From assembly GCF_001611795.1 (NCBI RefSeq), contig NZ_CP015098.1, positions 2,542,001 through 2,606,000 on the forward strand: a stretch of DNA of 64,000 bases. Direction: 5' to 3'. Shown one piece after another: positions 50,231 through 59,176 of this stretch; the first letter of the stretch is position 1; the number at the start of each line of letters is the position of its first letter. A program made the translations under genes and the position numbers. Source of the stretch: Streptomyces qaidamensis (GTDB taxonomy: Bacteria; Actinomycetota; Actinomycetes; Streptomycetales; Streptomycetaceae). The notes under the pieces are model-generated. The model saw only the letters and a list, made by a program, of their open reading frames with translations, searched no databases and was not told where the DNA came from.

Positions 50231-50305
50231 TCGTCGGGTGCGGGCGCGTGGGGGTGTTTCGCGCCCACGCGGCGGAGCCGCACACCGACACAGCCCCGTG
50301 CCCCC
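50231..50305 (+). repeat. Dispersed repeat family 2, copy 2, with family-1-like lead
   Basis: 50259-50305 (TCGCGCCCACGCGGCGGAGC on) matches the reverse complement of 37239-37285 at 45 of 47 positions. It is preceded by TCGTCGGGTGCGGGCGCGTG and GGGGTGTT, the same G-rich lead used by family 1, so the two families share a 5' module. It fills the gap between two convergent genes. Confidence 0.85.
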
Positions 50306-50312
50306 GAGAACC

Positions 50313-51791
50313 TCACCCCAACGCCGCTACCTTGTCGCGGTAGGTACGCACCGGCGCCGCGTCCTTGTACGGCTCCAGGCGTCGCTCGAAGTCCCTCACG
50401 TACTCCACCGCCCGCACCGAGCGCATCTCCGCGGCCTGGCCCGCCGCCTCCGCGGCCAGCTGGCAGGCCTGGTCGAGTTCGCCGAGGCCCAGGCGGGCGG
50501 TGGCGAGGACCACGCGGCAGAAGAGGCGGCTGCGGGCGAAGGAGGGGGCCCGCAGCTGGAGTGAGCGTTCCGCATGCTGGGCGGCGGCGCGGAACTGCTG
50601 CAGGTCGCGGTGACAGTGGCCGAACTCGTCGGCGAGCTGGGCCTCGTCGAAGAACTTCGCCCAGTGCGGGACGTCGTCCCCGGGCCGGGCCGTCTCCAGG
50701 GCGCGTTCCGCGCGGACCAGGGCGGCGGTGCAGGCCCGGACCTCGCCGAGCACCCCGTGCCCGCGCGCCTCCGAGGCGTGCAACAGGGCCTGGACGACGG
50801 GGGGCCCGGATGTGCCGACGCCCTGCTGCGCCACCCGGGCGAGCTGGACGGCCTCCCGCCCGTGCCCGAGGTAGACGGCCTGGCGGCTCATGGTGACCAG
50901 CACGTAGGACCCGTACGTCCGGTCTCCGGCCGCCTGTGCGAGCCGCAGCGCCTGCACGAAGTAGCGCTGGGCGAGTCCGTGCGCGGCGATGTCGTACGAC
51001 GTCCAGCCCGCGAGCCGGGTCAGGTCCGCGGCGGCCGCGAACAGCCGGCGGCCGGTCTGCTCGCCGTAGGTGCCGCGCAGCATGGGCTCGCACTCGTGCT
51101 CCAGGTAGCGCACGAGGGCCTGGCGGGCGTGACCGCCGCCGTAGGCGTCGTCGAGGGTGCGGAACAGCTCGCCGACCGAGCGCAGGGCGGCGATGTCGCC
51201 GGCGGTGACCTTCTGGCCGGGTCCGCGTTCGGCCTGGCCGCGCTGGCGGGGCAGGGACGGCACGCCCTGCTCGGGCGTGGCCGTGGGGCGCAGGGCCGGG
51301 CGGCCCTGGACCGGGATGCGGGCGGCGGCCGGTTCGCCCCGGGCGACCTTCTCGTCGGCCCGGCCGATCAGCCAGTCGCGGCTGGGCACGACGAGCCCCG
51401 CCGGGGTGAAGGCGATCTTGCGGAGCTCGGCGTGGCTGCCGGAGTCCTTGCGCCACAGCCCGCTGACGATGTCGACGGCCTCCTCGGGGGTGGCGGCGAA
51501 CTCCAGCCCGGCGTAGACCGGGGCGCAGGCGTCCAGGCCGAGGTCCTGGGCGGTGAGGCGGCGGCCGAGGCGCCGGGTGAAGACCTCGGCGATCAGGGCG
51601 GGCGTGGTGCCCCTGGGCTGCTGACCGCGCAGCCACCGGGTGACGGAGGTCTTGTCGTATCTCAGATCAAGCCCGTGTTCGAGACCGAGCTGGTCCACGC
51701 GACGGGCGAGTCCCGCGTTGGAGAACCCCGCTTCTGCGATGAGCGCGGCGAGCTGTCGGTTGGGGGTGCGCTGCGCGGGTCGTTCCGTCAT
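50313..51791 (-). CDS. NsdA-like regulatory protein (HTH + TPR-like helical repeats)
   Basis: 492 aa. The N-terminus resembles a degenerate helix-turn-helix of the Streptomyces NsdA/NsdB type: NRQLAALIAEAGFSNAGLAR, then YDKTSVTRWLRGQQPRG. The middle (about 150-210) is Pro/Gln-rich. From about 215 a series of helical pairs resembles TPRs (RTYGSYVLVTMSRQAVYLGH, CHRDLQQFRAAAQHAERSLQ, LGLGELDQACQLAAEAAGQA). NsdA represses antibiotic production and sporulation in S. coelicolor; sharing that role is inference. Start ATG 51791, AGGAGACC upstream. Confidence 0.82.
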   Translation of the reverse strand: MTERPAQRTPNRQLAALIAEAGFSNAGLARRVDQLGLEHGLDLRYDKTSVTRWLRGQQPRGTTPALIAEVFTRRLGRRLTAQDLGLDACAPVYAGLEFAATPEEAVDIVSGLWRKDSGSHAELRKIAFTPAGLVVPSRDWLIGRADEKVARGEPAAARIPVQGRPALRPTATPEQGVPSLPRQRGQAERGPGQKVTAGDIAALRSVGELFRTLDDAYGGGHARQALVRYLEHECEPMLRGTYGEQTGRRLFAAAADLTRLAGWTSYDIAAHGLAQRYFVQALRLAQAAGDRTYGSYVLVTMSRQAVYLGHGREAVQLARVAQQGVGTSGPPVVQALLHASEARGHGVLGEVRACTAALVRAERALETARPGDDVPHWAKFFDEAQLADEFGHCHRDLQQFRAAAQHAERSLQLRAPSFARSRLFCRVVLATARLGLGELDQACQLAAEAAGQAAEMRSVRAVEYVRDFERRLEPYKDAAPVRTYRDKVAALG

Positions 51792-52029
51792 GGTGCGGTG
51801 CGGTCTCCTGCCTTCCGGTGTTGGTGACGTGCCGGATTGCCTGTGAGCAGGCCTTTTGGCTTGCTGGACGGCGCGAATGTAGCGGAGAGTAAGCACCCCA
51901 TCACACATTTTCCCGGACATTCATCCGATCGTGTGAGGATTGGCTCCGGGACTGACGTGTCCGGGCCGGACGTACAGTGGCTTGGGCGCGCTACGTGCCT
52001 GATACACCCGTCCGAGGGAGGCGCTTGCC

Positions 52030-52830
52030 GTGAGTGAGTTGCGGTTCGTCCGCATGGGGTTCGGTGACGAGGCCGTCGAGTACCAGGAGGCGTGGGACGA
52101 ACAGCGCCGGGTGCACGCCGCGCGCTTCGCCGACGAGATCCCCGACACCGTGCTGCTCCTGGAACACCCCCCGGTCTACACGGCCGGACGGCGCACGGCG
52201 GACAACGAGCGGCCCCTCGACGGCACGCCCGTCATCGACGTCGACCGCGGCGGCAAGATCACCTGGCACGGCCCTGGCCAGCTGGTGGGCTACCCGATCC
52301 AGAAGCTCCCGCGCCCGGTGGACGTCGTGGCGCACGTACGCCGCCTCGAAGAGGCCCTGATCCGTACCTGCGCGGACTTCGGCCTGGAGACCAGCCGGGT
52401 CGAGGGTCGCAGCGGCGTGTGGATCCTGGGCGACCCGGTCGAGCAGCGCCCCGCGCCGGGCGGCCTCTCGCTGGACTTCGCCCCCCGGCTGCACGACGAG
52501 GAGTTCGACCCGCGCATGAACGGCCCGGAGTACGCGCCGTCCAACGCGGGCCAGCGCCGGGAGGACCGCAAGATCGCCGCGATCGGAATCCGCGTGGCCA
52601 AGGGCGTCACCATGCACGGTTTCGCGCTCAACGTGAACCCCGACAACAAGTGGTTCGACCGGATCATCCCGTGCGGCATCCGGGACGCGGGCGTCGCGTC
52701 GCTGGCCGGCGAGCTGGGCCGGGACGTGACGATCGAGGAGGTCCTGCCGGTCGTCGAGCGCCATCTGCGGGACGTCCTGGCGAACGCGGAGCTGAAGCCG
52801 CGGGAGATCGAGAAGACGCCGGCGGCATAA
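52030..52830 (+). CDS. lipB: Octanoyltransferase
   Basis: 266 aa. LipB transfers octanoate from acyl carrier protein to lipoyl domains. Key sequences: [15 protein letters not shown], the substrate pocket [18 protein letters not shown], the catalytic Lys in [13 protein letters not shown] and the catalytic Cys in [19 protein letters not shown] 52030 has GGGAGG upstream at about 10 nt. lipA follows after 102 nt; the pair lipoylates SucB-type E2 proteins. Confidence 0.95.
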   Translation: MSELRFVRMGFGDEAVEYQEAWDEQRRVHAARFADEIPDTVLLLEHPPVYTAGRRTADNERPLDGTPVIDVDRGGKITWHGPGQLVGYPIQKLPRPVDVVAHVRRLEEALIRTCADFGLETSRVEGRSGVWILGDPVEQRPAPGGLSLDFAPRLHDEEFDPRMNGPEYAPSNAGQRREDRKIAAIGIRVAKGVTMHGFALNVNPDNKWFDRIIPCGIRDAGVASLAGELGRDVTIEEVLPVVERHLRDVLANAELKPREIEKTPAA

Positions 52831-52932
52831 ATCGGCCCGTGGCGGAGCTGGAGGGGTAGCGCCCACACAGGCATTCAAATCAACGGGCGTACCCTTGAGG
52901 ACGCCGAAGAATCAATCGCTAGGGAGCCGGTC

Positions 52933-53898
52933 GTGTCCGCAGTCGCACCCGACGGACGCAAGATGCTGCGCCTGGAGGTCCGCAACAGCCAGACCCCCAT
53001 CGAGCGCAAGCCCGAGTGGATCAAGACCCGGGCGAAAATGGGCCCCGAGTACACCGCGATGCAGAAGCTCGTGAAGAGCGAGGGTCTGCACACGGTCTGC
53101 CAGGAAGCCGGCTGCCCGAACATCTACGAGTGCTGGGAGGACCGCGAGGCGACCTTCCTGATCGGCGGCGACCAGTGCACCCGGCGCTGCGACTTCTGCC
53201 AGATCGACACCGGCAAGCCCGAGGCGCTCGACCGTGACGAGCCCCGCCGGGTCGGCGAGTCCGTGGTCACCATGGACCTGAACTACGCCACGATCACCGG
53301 CGTCGCCCGCGACGACCTGGAGGACGGCGGCGCCTGGCTGTACGCCGAGACCGTGCGCCAGATCCACCAGCAGACCTCCGGACGCGAGGCCGGACGCACC
53401 AAGGTCGAGCTGCTCGCCCCGGACTTCAACGCCGTCCCGGAGCAGCTGGAGGAGGTCTTCTCCTCCCGGCCCGAGGTCTTCGCGCACAACGTCGAGACGG
53501 TCCCGCGGATCTTCAAGCGCATCCGCCCCGGCTTCCGCTACGAGCGCTCCCTGAAGGTCATCACCGAGGCGCGCGACTACGGCCTGGTCACCAAGTCGAA
53601 CCTCATCCTCGGCATGGGTGAGACCCGCGAGGAGGTCAGTGACGCGCTGAAGCAGCTGCACGAGGCGGGCTGCGAGCTGGTCACCATCACGCAGTACCTG
53701 CGGCCCTCGGTGCGCCACCACCCCGTCGAGCGCTGGGTGAAGCCGCACGAGTTCGTGGAGCTGAAGGAGGAGGCCGAGCAGATCGGCTTCTCCGGCGTGA
53801 TGTCCGGGCCGCTGGTGCGCTCCTCGTACCGTGCCGGACGGCTCTACCGGATGGCCGTGGAGAAGCGCGACGGGTACGTCGCGGCGCAGGCCGTCTGA
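52933..53898 (+). CDS. lipA: Lipoyl synthase
   Basis: 321 aa. Radical-SAM enzyme that inserts two sulfurs into protein-bound octanoyl groups. The auxiliary cluster cysteines lie in [20 protein letters not shown] and the radical-SAM cluster in [14 protein letters not shown] (CxxxCxxC). The C-terminal serine ligand for the auxiliary cluster is probably in [14 protein letters not shown] 52933 follows CTAGGGAGCCGGTC. It needs Fe-S supply, to which ErpA in this window may contribute. Confidence 0.96.
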   Translation: MSAVAPDGRKMLRLEVRNSQTPIERKPEWIKTRAKMGPEYTAMQKLVKSEGLHTVCQEAGCPNIYECWEDREATFLIGGDQCTRRCDFCQIDTGKPEALDRDEPRRVGESVVTMDLNYATITGVARDDLEDGGAWLYAETVRQIHQQTSGREAGRTKVELLAPDFNAVPEQLEEVFSSRPEVFAHNVETVPRIFKRIRPGFRYERSLKVITEARDYGLVTKSNLILGMGETREEVSDALKQLHEAGCELVTITQYLRPSVRHHPVERWVKPHEFVELKEEAEQIGFSGVMSGPLVRSSYRAGRLYRMAVEKRDGYVAAQAV

Positions 53899-53915
53899 CA
53901 CGCCGTCACCTTCAC

Positions 53916-53935
53916 TGTCCACCCCGGGGCGGACA
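53916..53935. terminator. Imperfect palindrome after lipA, possible terminator
   Basis: TGTCCACCCCGGGGCGGACA, 10-bp arms with one mismatch and no separate loop, 18 nt after the lipA stop. Confidence 0.4.
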
Positions 53936-54072
53936 AGCGTGTGAATTCGCGCACAAGAGGCTACTCGCCGGTAGTGACCGATTCGACGCGGTCCTGACCG
54001 TCCTCGCAGATGAGGGCACATGTCAGGACCGCGTCGGCGTTCCACCACTCCCCGCCGGCGCTTCATGGGTGT

Positions 54073-54101
54073 TTGACCGGCCGGTCACGCCCTGGTAACA
54101 C
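54073..54101 (+). promoter_or_regulatory. Promoter with overlapping perfect palindrome
   Basis: TTGACC (54073-54078), 17-nt spacer and TAACAC (54096-54101) make a good HrdB-type promoter for the small gene at 54161. TGACCGGCCGGTCA (54074-54087) is a perfect 14-bp palindrome laid over the -35 box, as expected of a repressor site, for example of the TetR type. Confidence 0.65.
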
Positions 54102-54160
54102 CAATCAGTGACGCTGAACTCACAGCACGTACACCCATCACTTGAGGGGGGACCTCACCC

Positions 54161-54364
54161 ATGCAGGCCGCGCCGCCCGTCCGCGCCACCGCCATCCCGT
54201 CCTTCACGACCGCACTGCGTGCCGTCGAGTCGCTGCTGATGAGCAGCGGTCAGCGCACCGCCCGCCGCAACGCCTGGACCTCCGTGCTGGAGGACCGCCG
54301 TCGGGCCAAGGACCGGGTCGAGACGCAGCGCGTCATCGAGCAGTCCCTGTCCGTCCGTCCCTGA
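54161..54364 (+). CDS. Small basic protein of unknown function
   Basis: 67 aa, helical and basic (TALRAVESLLMSSGQRTARR, LEDRRRAKDRVETQRVIEQS). ATG 54161 has GAGGGGGGA about 9 nt upstream and a recognisable promoter 60 nt further. The strong expression signals make a real gene likely. No domain recognised. Possible repression through the palindrome at 54074. Confidence 0.72.
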   Translation: MQAAPPVRATAIPSFTTALRAVESLLMSSGQRTARRNAWTSVLEDRRRAKDRVETQRVIEQSLSVRP

Positions 54365-54440
54365 CCCCGGCCCTCCCTCAAAGGGCCCCCGGCGGGCACT
54401 GCCGTCGTCGGCGCTTGTGGGGCCACGTAGACTTCGGGGC

Positions 54441-55142
54441 ATGGCGAGGAAGGAACCTGCAGCGGACGCTGCGAACCCCGGGCGACTGAAGCAGATCGCC
54501 CTGACCTACAAGATGACCCGCAAGGCCGACAAGAAGATCGGTCTTGTACTCGCGGCAGTCGGAATCGTCACCTTCGGTGTCTTCCTCGCGATCGGTTTCC
54601 TGATCGGTCACCCCATCTATCTCGGCATCCTGGGCCTCCTGCTCGCCTTCCTCGCGTCGGCGATCGTGTTCGGGCGCCGGGCCGAGCGGGCCGCCTTCGG
54701 GCAGATGGAGGGACAGCCCGGCGCCGCGGCGGCGGTGCTCGACAACATCGGCCGGGGCTGGGCGACGACCCCCGCGGTGGCGATGAACCGCAATCAGGAC
54801 GTGGTGCACCGCGCGGTCGGCAAGGCCGGCATCGTGCTGGTCGCCGAGGGCAACCCGAACCGGGTGAAGACCCTGCTGGCCGCCGAGAAGCGGAAGATGA
54901 ACCGCATCGTCGCGGACGTCCCCGTGCACGACCTGGTCGTGGGCACGGGCGAGGGCCAGGTCGAGCTGAAGAAGCTGCGGACGACCATGCTGAAGCTCCC
55001 GCGCGTGCTGACCGGCCCGCAGGTCACGGCCACCAACGACCGGCTGCGCGCCCTCGGTGACCTGATGAGCAACATGCCGCTGCCGAAGGGGCCGATGCCG
55101 AAGGGCATGCGGCTGCCGAAGGGCGGGCCGAAGGCTCGCTGA
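54441..55142 (+). CDS. DUF4191 membrane protein
   Basis: 233 aa. Family start MARKEPAADAANPGRLKQIA and LTYKMTRKADKKIG, then two close membrane helices (LVLAAVGIVTFGVFLAIGFL and ILGLLLAFLASAIVFG). A cytoplasmic domain follows with RRAERAAFGQMEGQPGAAAA and HDLVVGTGEGQVELKK. The C-terminus is a repeated MPKG/LPKG basic tail. Usually next to lipA in Streptomyces, as here. Function unknown. Start ATG 54441. Confidence 0.88.
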   Translation: MARKEPAADAANPGRLKQIALTYKMTRKADKKIGLVLAAVGIVTFGVFLAIGFLIGHPIYLGILGLLLAFLASAIVFGRRAERAAFGQMEGQPGAAAAVLDNIGRGWATTPAVAMNRNQDVVHRAVGKAGIVLVAEGNPNRVKTLLAAEKRKMNRIVADVPVHDLVVGTGEGQVELKKLRTTMLKLPRVLTGPQVTATNDRLRALGDLMSNMPLPKGPMPKGMRLPKGGPKAR

Positions 55143-55156
55143 CACCCCGCACACGA

Positions 55157-55203
55157 CATGAACGAGGGGCGCCCGGTGTGACCGGGCGCCCCTCGTTCAT
55201 GTC
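55157..55203. terminator. Very strong bidirectional terminator
   Basis: Perfect 22-bp arms (55157-55178 starting ACATGAACGAGGGGCGCCCG; 55182-55203) with a 3-nt loop, between the convergent DUF4191 and RDD genes. Confidence 0.93.
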
Positions 55204-55222
55204 GGTCGGTTCGTTCCCCGGG

Positions 55223-55690
55223 TCAGATGCGGACCTCGACCGTGCCGGCCAGGCGGTCGTGCAGGCCGCGGCCGTCGCGGTCCCAGATCAGGGCGGGAAT
55301 CGCGAGGAAGAGCAGGACCGTGCGCAGTGCGGCGCGCCACGGGCTGACCCGGCCGGTGTCCAGGGCGAGCACCCGCAGGCCGAGCAGGCGCTTGCCCGGA
55401 GTGAAGCCGACCGTACCGACCGTGAGGACCATCAGCGCGAACATGATGAGCGGCGCCCAGATCTGGGCCGCCTCGTTGTAGCTCTGGGTGATGAGACCGT
55501 ATGCGATCAGGAGGCACAGACCCCAGTCGACCGCGAGGGCGCCGAGCCGGCGGCCCGGACGGGCGATCGAGCCGGGTCCCTCCTCGGGCAGACCGAGCTG
55601 TTCACCCCGGTATCCGAAGTCGACACCGGCCTCTTCCGCGGCCGCGCGGGGCCCGGAAAGCCACGATCCGAGTGCTTGCCTGTTGTCCAC
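55223..55690 (-). CDS. RDD-family membrane protein
   Basis: 155 aa from GTG 55690 (DNRQALGSWLSGPRAAAEEA). RDD pattern: the first helix after ARPGRRLGALAVDWGLCLLI, the central FTPGKRLLGLRVLALDTGR and the C-terminal DGRGLHDRLAGTVEVRI. Three membrane helices. A TTG at 55714 in the same frame would add eight residues. Divergent from glnA. Confidence 0.85.
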   Translation of the reverse strand: MDNRQALGSWLSGPRAAAEEAGVDFGYRGEQLGLPEEGPGSIARPGRRLGALAVDWGLCLLIAYGLITQSYNEAAQIWAPLIMFALMVLTVGTVGFTPGKRLLGLRVLALDTGRVSPWRAALRTVLLFLAIPALIWDRDGRGLHDRLAGTVEVRI

Positions 55691-55764
55691 CCGTCCACGG
55701 TACTGCGCCCCCAAATGACCAGGGCACGGCGGGGTGTGTCCGGGCTACGGTGGAGGGTGAGCCG

Positions 55765-55803
55765 GTTAACTTGTGCGAAACAAATGAGTCACGCCCGAGA
55801 AAC
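55765..55803 (+). promoter_or_regulatory. Two GlnR-type boxes upstream of glnA
   Basis: GTTAAC-N6-GAAAC (55765-55781) and GTCAC-N6-GAAAC (55788-55803) match the actinobacterial GlnR half-site pair gTnAc-n6-GaAAc. They lie about two helix turns apart, 100-140 bp before the glnA start. GlnR activates glnA under nitrogen limitation in Streptomyces. Confidence 0.85.
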
Positions 55804-55900
55804 CACCCGTCCCTAGGGTCGAGGTCAGCGTGTGCCACCCGCACTGGCCGCACGAACGAACTACCACCCCGGCGGGACGGTCGGGAGTAGGAGGAGCTGG

Positions 55901-57310
55901 ATGTTCCAGAACGCCGACGAGGCCAAGAAGTACATCGCGGACGAGGACGTCAAGTTCATCGACGTCCGCTTCTGCGACCTGCCGGGCGTGATGCAGCACT
56001 TCACGATCCCTGCCGAGGCCTTCGACCCGGCCGAGGAGCTCGCCTTCGACGGCTCCTCGATCCGCGGCTTCCAGGCCATCCACGAGTCCGACATGGCGCT
56101 CCGCGCGGACCTGTCGACCGCCCGGGTCGACCCGTTCCGCCGCGACAAGACCGTCAACATGAACTTCTTCATCCACGACCCGATCACGGGCGAGCAGTAC
56201 TCCCGTGACCCGCGCAACGTGGCGAAGAAGGCCGAGGCCTACCTCGCGTCGACCGGTATCGCGGACACCGCGTACTTCGGCCCCGAGGCCGAGTTCTACG
56301 TCTTCGACTCGGTCCGCTTCTCCACCTCGGCGAACGAGAGCTTCTACCACATCGACTCCGAGGCCGGCGCCTGGAACACCGGTGCGGTCGAGAACAACCG
56401 TGGTTACAAGGTCCGCTACAAGGGCGGCTACTTCCCGACCCCGCCGGTCGACCACTTCGCCGACCTGCGTGCCGAGATCTCCCTCCAGCTGGCCGCCTCC
56501 GGCCTCCAGGTCGAGCGCCAGCACCACGAGGTGGGCACCGCCGGCCAGGCGGAGATCAACTACAAGTTCAACACGCTGCTCGCCGCGGCCGACGACCTCC
56601 AGCTCTTCAAGTACATCGTGAAGAACGTGGCCTGGCAGAACGGCAAGACCGCGACCTTCATGCCGAAGCCGATCTTCGGTGACAACGGCTCGGGCATGCA
56701 CGTGCACCAGTCGCTGTGGACCGGCGGCCAGCCGCTCTTCTACGACGAGGCCGGCTACGCGGGTCTGTCGGACACCGCCCGCTACTACATCGGCGGCATC
56801 CTCAAGCACGCCCCGTCGCTGCTGGCCTTCACCAACCCGACGGTGAACTCCTACCACCGTCTGGTCCCGGGCTTCGAGGCGCCGATCAACCTGGTGTACT
56901 CCCAGCGCAACCGCTCCGCGGCCATGCGTATCCCGATCACGGGCTCCAACCCGAAGGCAAAGCGCGTCGAGTTCCGCGCGCCCGACTCCTCCGGCAACCC
57001 GTACCTCGCCTTCTCGGCCCTCCTCCTCGCGGGCCTCGACGGCATCAAGAACAAGATCGAGCCGGCCGAGCCGATCGACAAGGACCTCTACGAGCTGGCT
57101 CCCGAGGAGCACGCGAGCGTCGCGCAGGTGCCGACCTCCCTCCCGGCCGTCCTCGACCGCCTGGAGGCCGACCACGAGTTCCTGCTCCAGGGTGACGTGT
57201 TCACCCCGGACCTGATCGAGACGTGGATCGACTACAAGCGCACGAACGAGATCGCGCCGCTTCAGCTGCGTCCGCACCCGCACGAGTTCGAGCTGTACTT
57301 CGACGTCTAG
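55901..57310 (+). CDS. glnA: Glutamine synthetase type I
   Basis: 469 aa, normal length for dodecameric GSI-beta. It makes glutamine from glutamate, ammonia and ATP. Features: [19 protein letters not shown], the metal/substrate motif [29 protein letters not shown], the ATP-site [18 protein letters not shown] and [19 protein letters not shown]. The adenylylation Tyr is in [13 protein letters not shown] 55901 has GGAGGAG upstream. Transcription is probably activated by GlnR; activity is likely controlled by GlnE adenylylation. A strong terminator follows. Confidence 0.97.
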   Translation: MFQNADEAKKYIADEDVKFIDVRFCDLPGVMQHFTIPAEAFDPAEELAFDGSSIRGFQAIHESDMALRADLSTARVDPFRRDKTVNMNFFIHDPITGEQYSRDPRNVAKKAEAYLASTGIADTAYFGPEAEFYVFDSVRFSTSANESFYHIDSEAGAWNTGAVENNRGYKVRYKGGYFPTPPVDHFADLRAEISLQLAASGLQVERQHHEVGTAGQAEINYKFNTLLAAADDLQLFKYIVKNVAWQNGKTATFMPKPIFGDNGSGMHVHQSLWTGGQPLFYDEAGYAGLSDTARYYIGGILKHAPSLLAFTNPTVNSYHRLVPGFEAPINLVYSQRNRSAAMRIPITGSNPKAKRVEFRAPDSSGNPYLAFSALLLAGLDGIKNKIEPAEPIDKDLYELAPEEHASVAQVPTSLPAVLDRLEADHEFLLQGDVFTPDLIETWIDYKRTNEIAPLQLRPHPHEFELYFDV

Positions 57311-57372
57311 GAAGCGGAGTCGGATGTCATGGGCCCAGGCCCGTGAGCACACTCCGACCATACGCAGCGTCA

Positions 57373-57407
57373 CGAGGGCCGCTACCCCGATGGGGTGGCG
57401 GCCCTCG
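57373..57407. terminator. Terminator after glnA
   Basis: 16-bp arms CGAGGGCCGCTACCCC (57373-57388) and GGGGTGGCGGCCCTCG (57392-57407), one G-U pair, loop GAT. Confidence 0.88.
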
Positions 57408-57441
57408 CTGGTTGCGTAGGCCATGACGGCAGAATTCAGCT

Positions 57442-58887
57442 ATGAGCACGCCGAGTTCCGCACCGGGCCCGACCCGGCAGAGTTCCCCCTCGCAGCCGGA
57501 CCCGGGGCCCGCCGGCCCGGCCGGGCTTCCCTTCAACCGCCGCGTCCACGTCGTCACCGCAGTCCTGGACCGCCCCGAGGAGGTGGACCTGCTGCAGCAG
57601 GTGTGCGAGGCGATGGGGTGGCCCATCCGCGAGCCATTGGCCGACGAGACCACGGTGACCGCGGACGCGGGCTGGACGCTGCGCACGATAGAGGTGCGGA
57701 TCCGCGGAGTTCGCGAGACAGCGGTCGAGCAGGCGGTCTCCACCTTGGACACGCTGGCCCAGAACGCCGAGTTGTCCCTGTACTGTCGCGATGCCACCCT
57801 CGTCGAGCGCATGCACCAGCCACAGATCGAATGGCATCTGCGGGGCAGGCGCAAGACGGTGCGCCACCGCATCCGCCACACCCTCCACATGGCCGCCCGG
57901 ACCGGTGATCACGATCCGCACGCGGGCACGGTCCGGCTGGTCCGGGTACCGACCGAGCTCGACGAACCCCGGCCGCGGCGGCTGGCACGTACCCGGCGCG
58001 CCGCTCGGGCCGAGTTTGCCCACCACTCGTTGCCGCTGCGCCGGCTCGACCCGCAGATTCACGAGGTCGGCAAGCCTTCGGCGTCCCGGGGCGGGCACGT
58101 ACTGGCCTTTCTGGCCTTCGTCTTCACCGCGACCGTGATCAGCCTGCTCGGCGCCGGGCTCTGGCCCGCGGTCGGTGCGGACAGCCCCCGAGTCGGTGCT
58201 CCGCTCATCGTCCTCACCGGGAGCTACCTGTTGGGCGGAACGCTTCTGGCAGTGCGGCGCACCCCCACGCATCGTGCCCTCCCGTGGCTCGTCCCGCTGG
58301 CCATCCCTCTCGCCGTTCCCTTGGTGCCCTGGCTCGGGGCGCTGGTCCAGCGGGCGTATCTGTCCCCCTTCGGGCTGCGCCCCGCACCCGGGAGTGACGG
58401 GCTGGGTGCCGTTCAAGCAGGGCTGTGGATGCTGTGTGTGTTCGTCGCCGGCGCTCTGCTGCCCGTGGCGTACCTGGGGTGGATGCGATTTCTCGCTCCC
58501 TCCCTGCGCGTCAGGGGCCCGTGGCTGTCCTGGGCGCCGGCGATGAGCATGGGCATAGGGCTGGGCATGGCGTTCAGCCTGCTCATCCTCCACACGGCGG
58601 CGAGCAGCGGCACCCAGAACCGCGCGCTCGCTGCGGCAGGCCGGGACATCCCGGAGTACTTCGGCGTCAGTGCCGAGTACGCCTGCGTGGAGACGATCTC
58701 CCGCGAAGTCCCGTACTACGGGGCTCCGCCTCCCCCTGGCAGCCCGGTGGTGATCTTCGGGCAGACCGGTGACCGGGTCGACTTCTGGAACCCCGCCGCC
58801 AGGCAGAAGACCAGCATCCGGCTGGAAGACGCCCGCATCAGGGTCGTGCCGCACAGCCACTCGGCATGCACCTGGGCCACCCGGTAG
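57442..58887 (+). CDS. Multi-pass membrane protein of unknown function
   Basis: 481 aa. The first about 210 residues are soluble, with a Ser/Pro/Gly-rich start and a domain beginning NRRVHVVTAVLDRPEEVDLL. Five or six helices follow (VLAFLAFVFTATVISLLGAG, LIVLTGSYLLGGTLLAV, WLVPLAIPLAVPLVPWLG, AGLWMLCVFVAGALLPVAYL, MSMGIGLGMAFSLLILHTAA). A C-terminal extracytoplasmic segment of about 80 residues (EYFGVSAEYACVETISREVP) ends it. No family recognised. ATG 57442. First of four genes after glnA that I cannot match to the usual Streptomyces core set. Confidence 0.72.
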   Translation: MSTPSSAPGPTRQSSPSQPDPGPAGPAGLPFNRRVHVVTAVLDRPEEVDLLQQVCEAMGWPIREPLADETTVTADAGWTLRTIEVRIRGVRETAVEQAVSTLDTLAQNAELSLYCRDATLVERMHQPQIEWHLRGRRKTVRHRIRHTLHMAARTGDHDPHAGTVRLVRVPTELDEPRPRRLARTRRAARAEFAHHSLPLRRLDPQIHEVGKPSASRGGHVLAFLAFVFTATVISLLGAGLWPAVGADSPRVGAPLIVLTGSYLLGGTLLAVRRTPTHRALPWLVPLAIPLAVPLVPWLGALVQRAYLSPFGLRPAPGSDGLGAVQAGLWMLCVFVAGALLPVAYLGWMRFLAPSLRVRGPWLSWAPAMSMGIGLGMAFSLLILHTAASSGTQNRALAAAGRDIPEYFGVSAEYACVETISREVPYYGAPPPPGSPVVIFGQTGDRVDFWNPAARQKTSIRLEDARIRVVPHSHSACTWATR

Positions 58888-59176
58888 CGAGCTTCGGGGC
58901 ATGAGCCTCGATGTTCCTCGTCTGTCCGGCCACCCGCTTAGTCGGTGATCCTCGGTGGCTCCTTCTTGTTGGCAGCTCCTTTTGTCGGGCAAAATGAGGG
59001 ACGGCCGTCAGGCGGCCGATCCCGGTCCTGCGCCGCCCCTGTGCAGGGTCCTTGCGGATGAAGGAGCCATAGCCCCACCTGTCGCTGGATGACACTGTCC
59101 GCCGGCGCCCACGTCATGGGCGCGCAGATCAGTTGTCGAATGCCGAGGGGCGGCGGCGTTCGGGGACGGATCTCGC
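58888..59176. other. Intergenic region, less GC-rich than its surroundings
   Basis: About 289 bp. No convincing gene. It includes TTTTGTCGGGCAAAATGAGG near 58980 and a CGGCCG-N5-CGGCCG hairpin at 59002-59018. The next gene's promoter presumably lies here. Confidence 0.45.
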
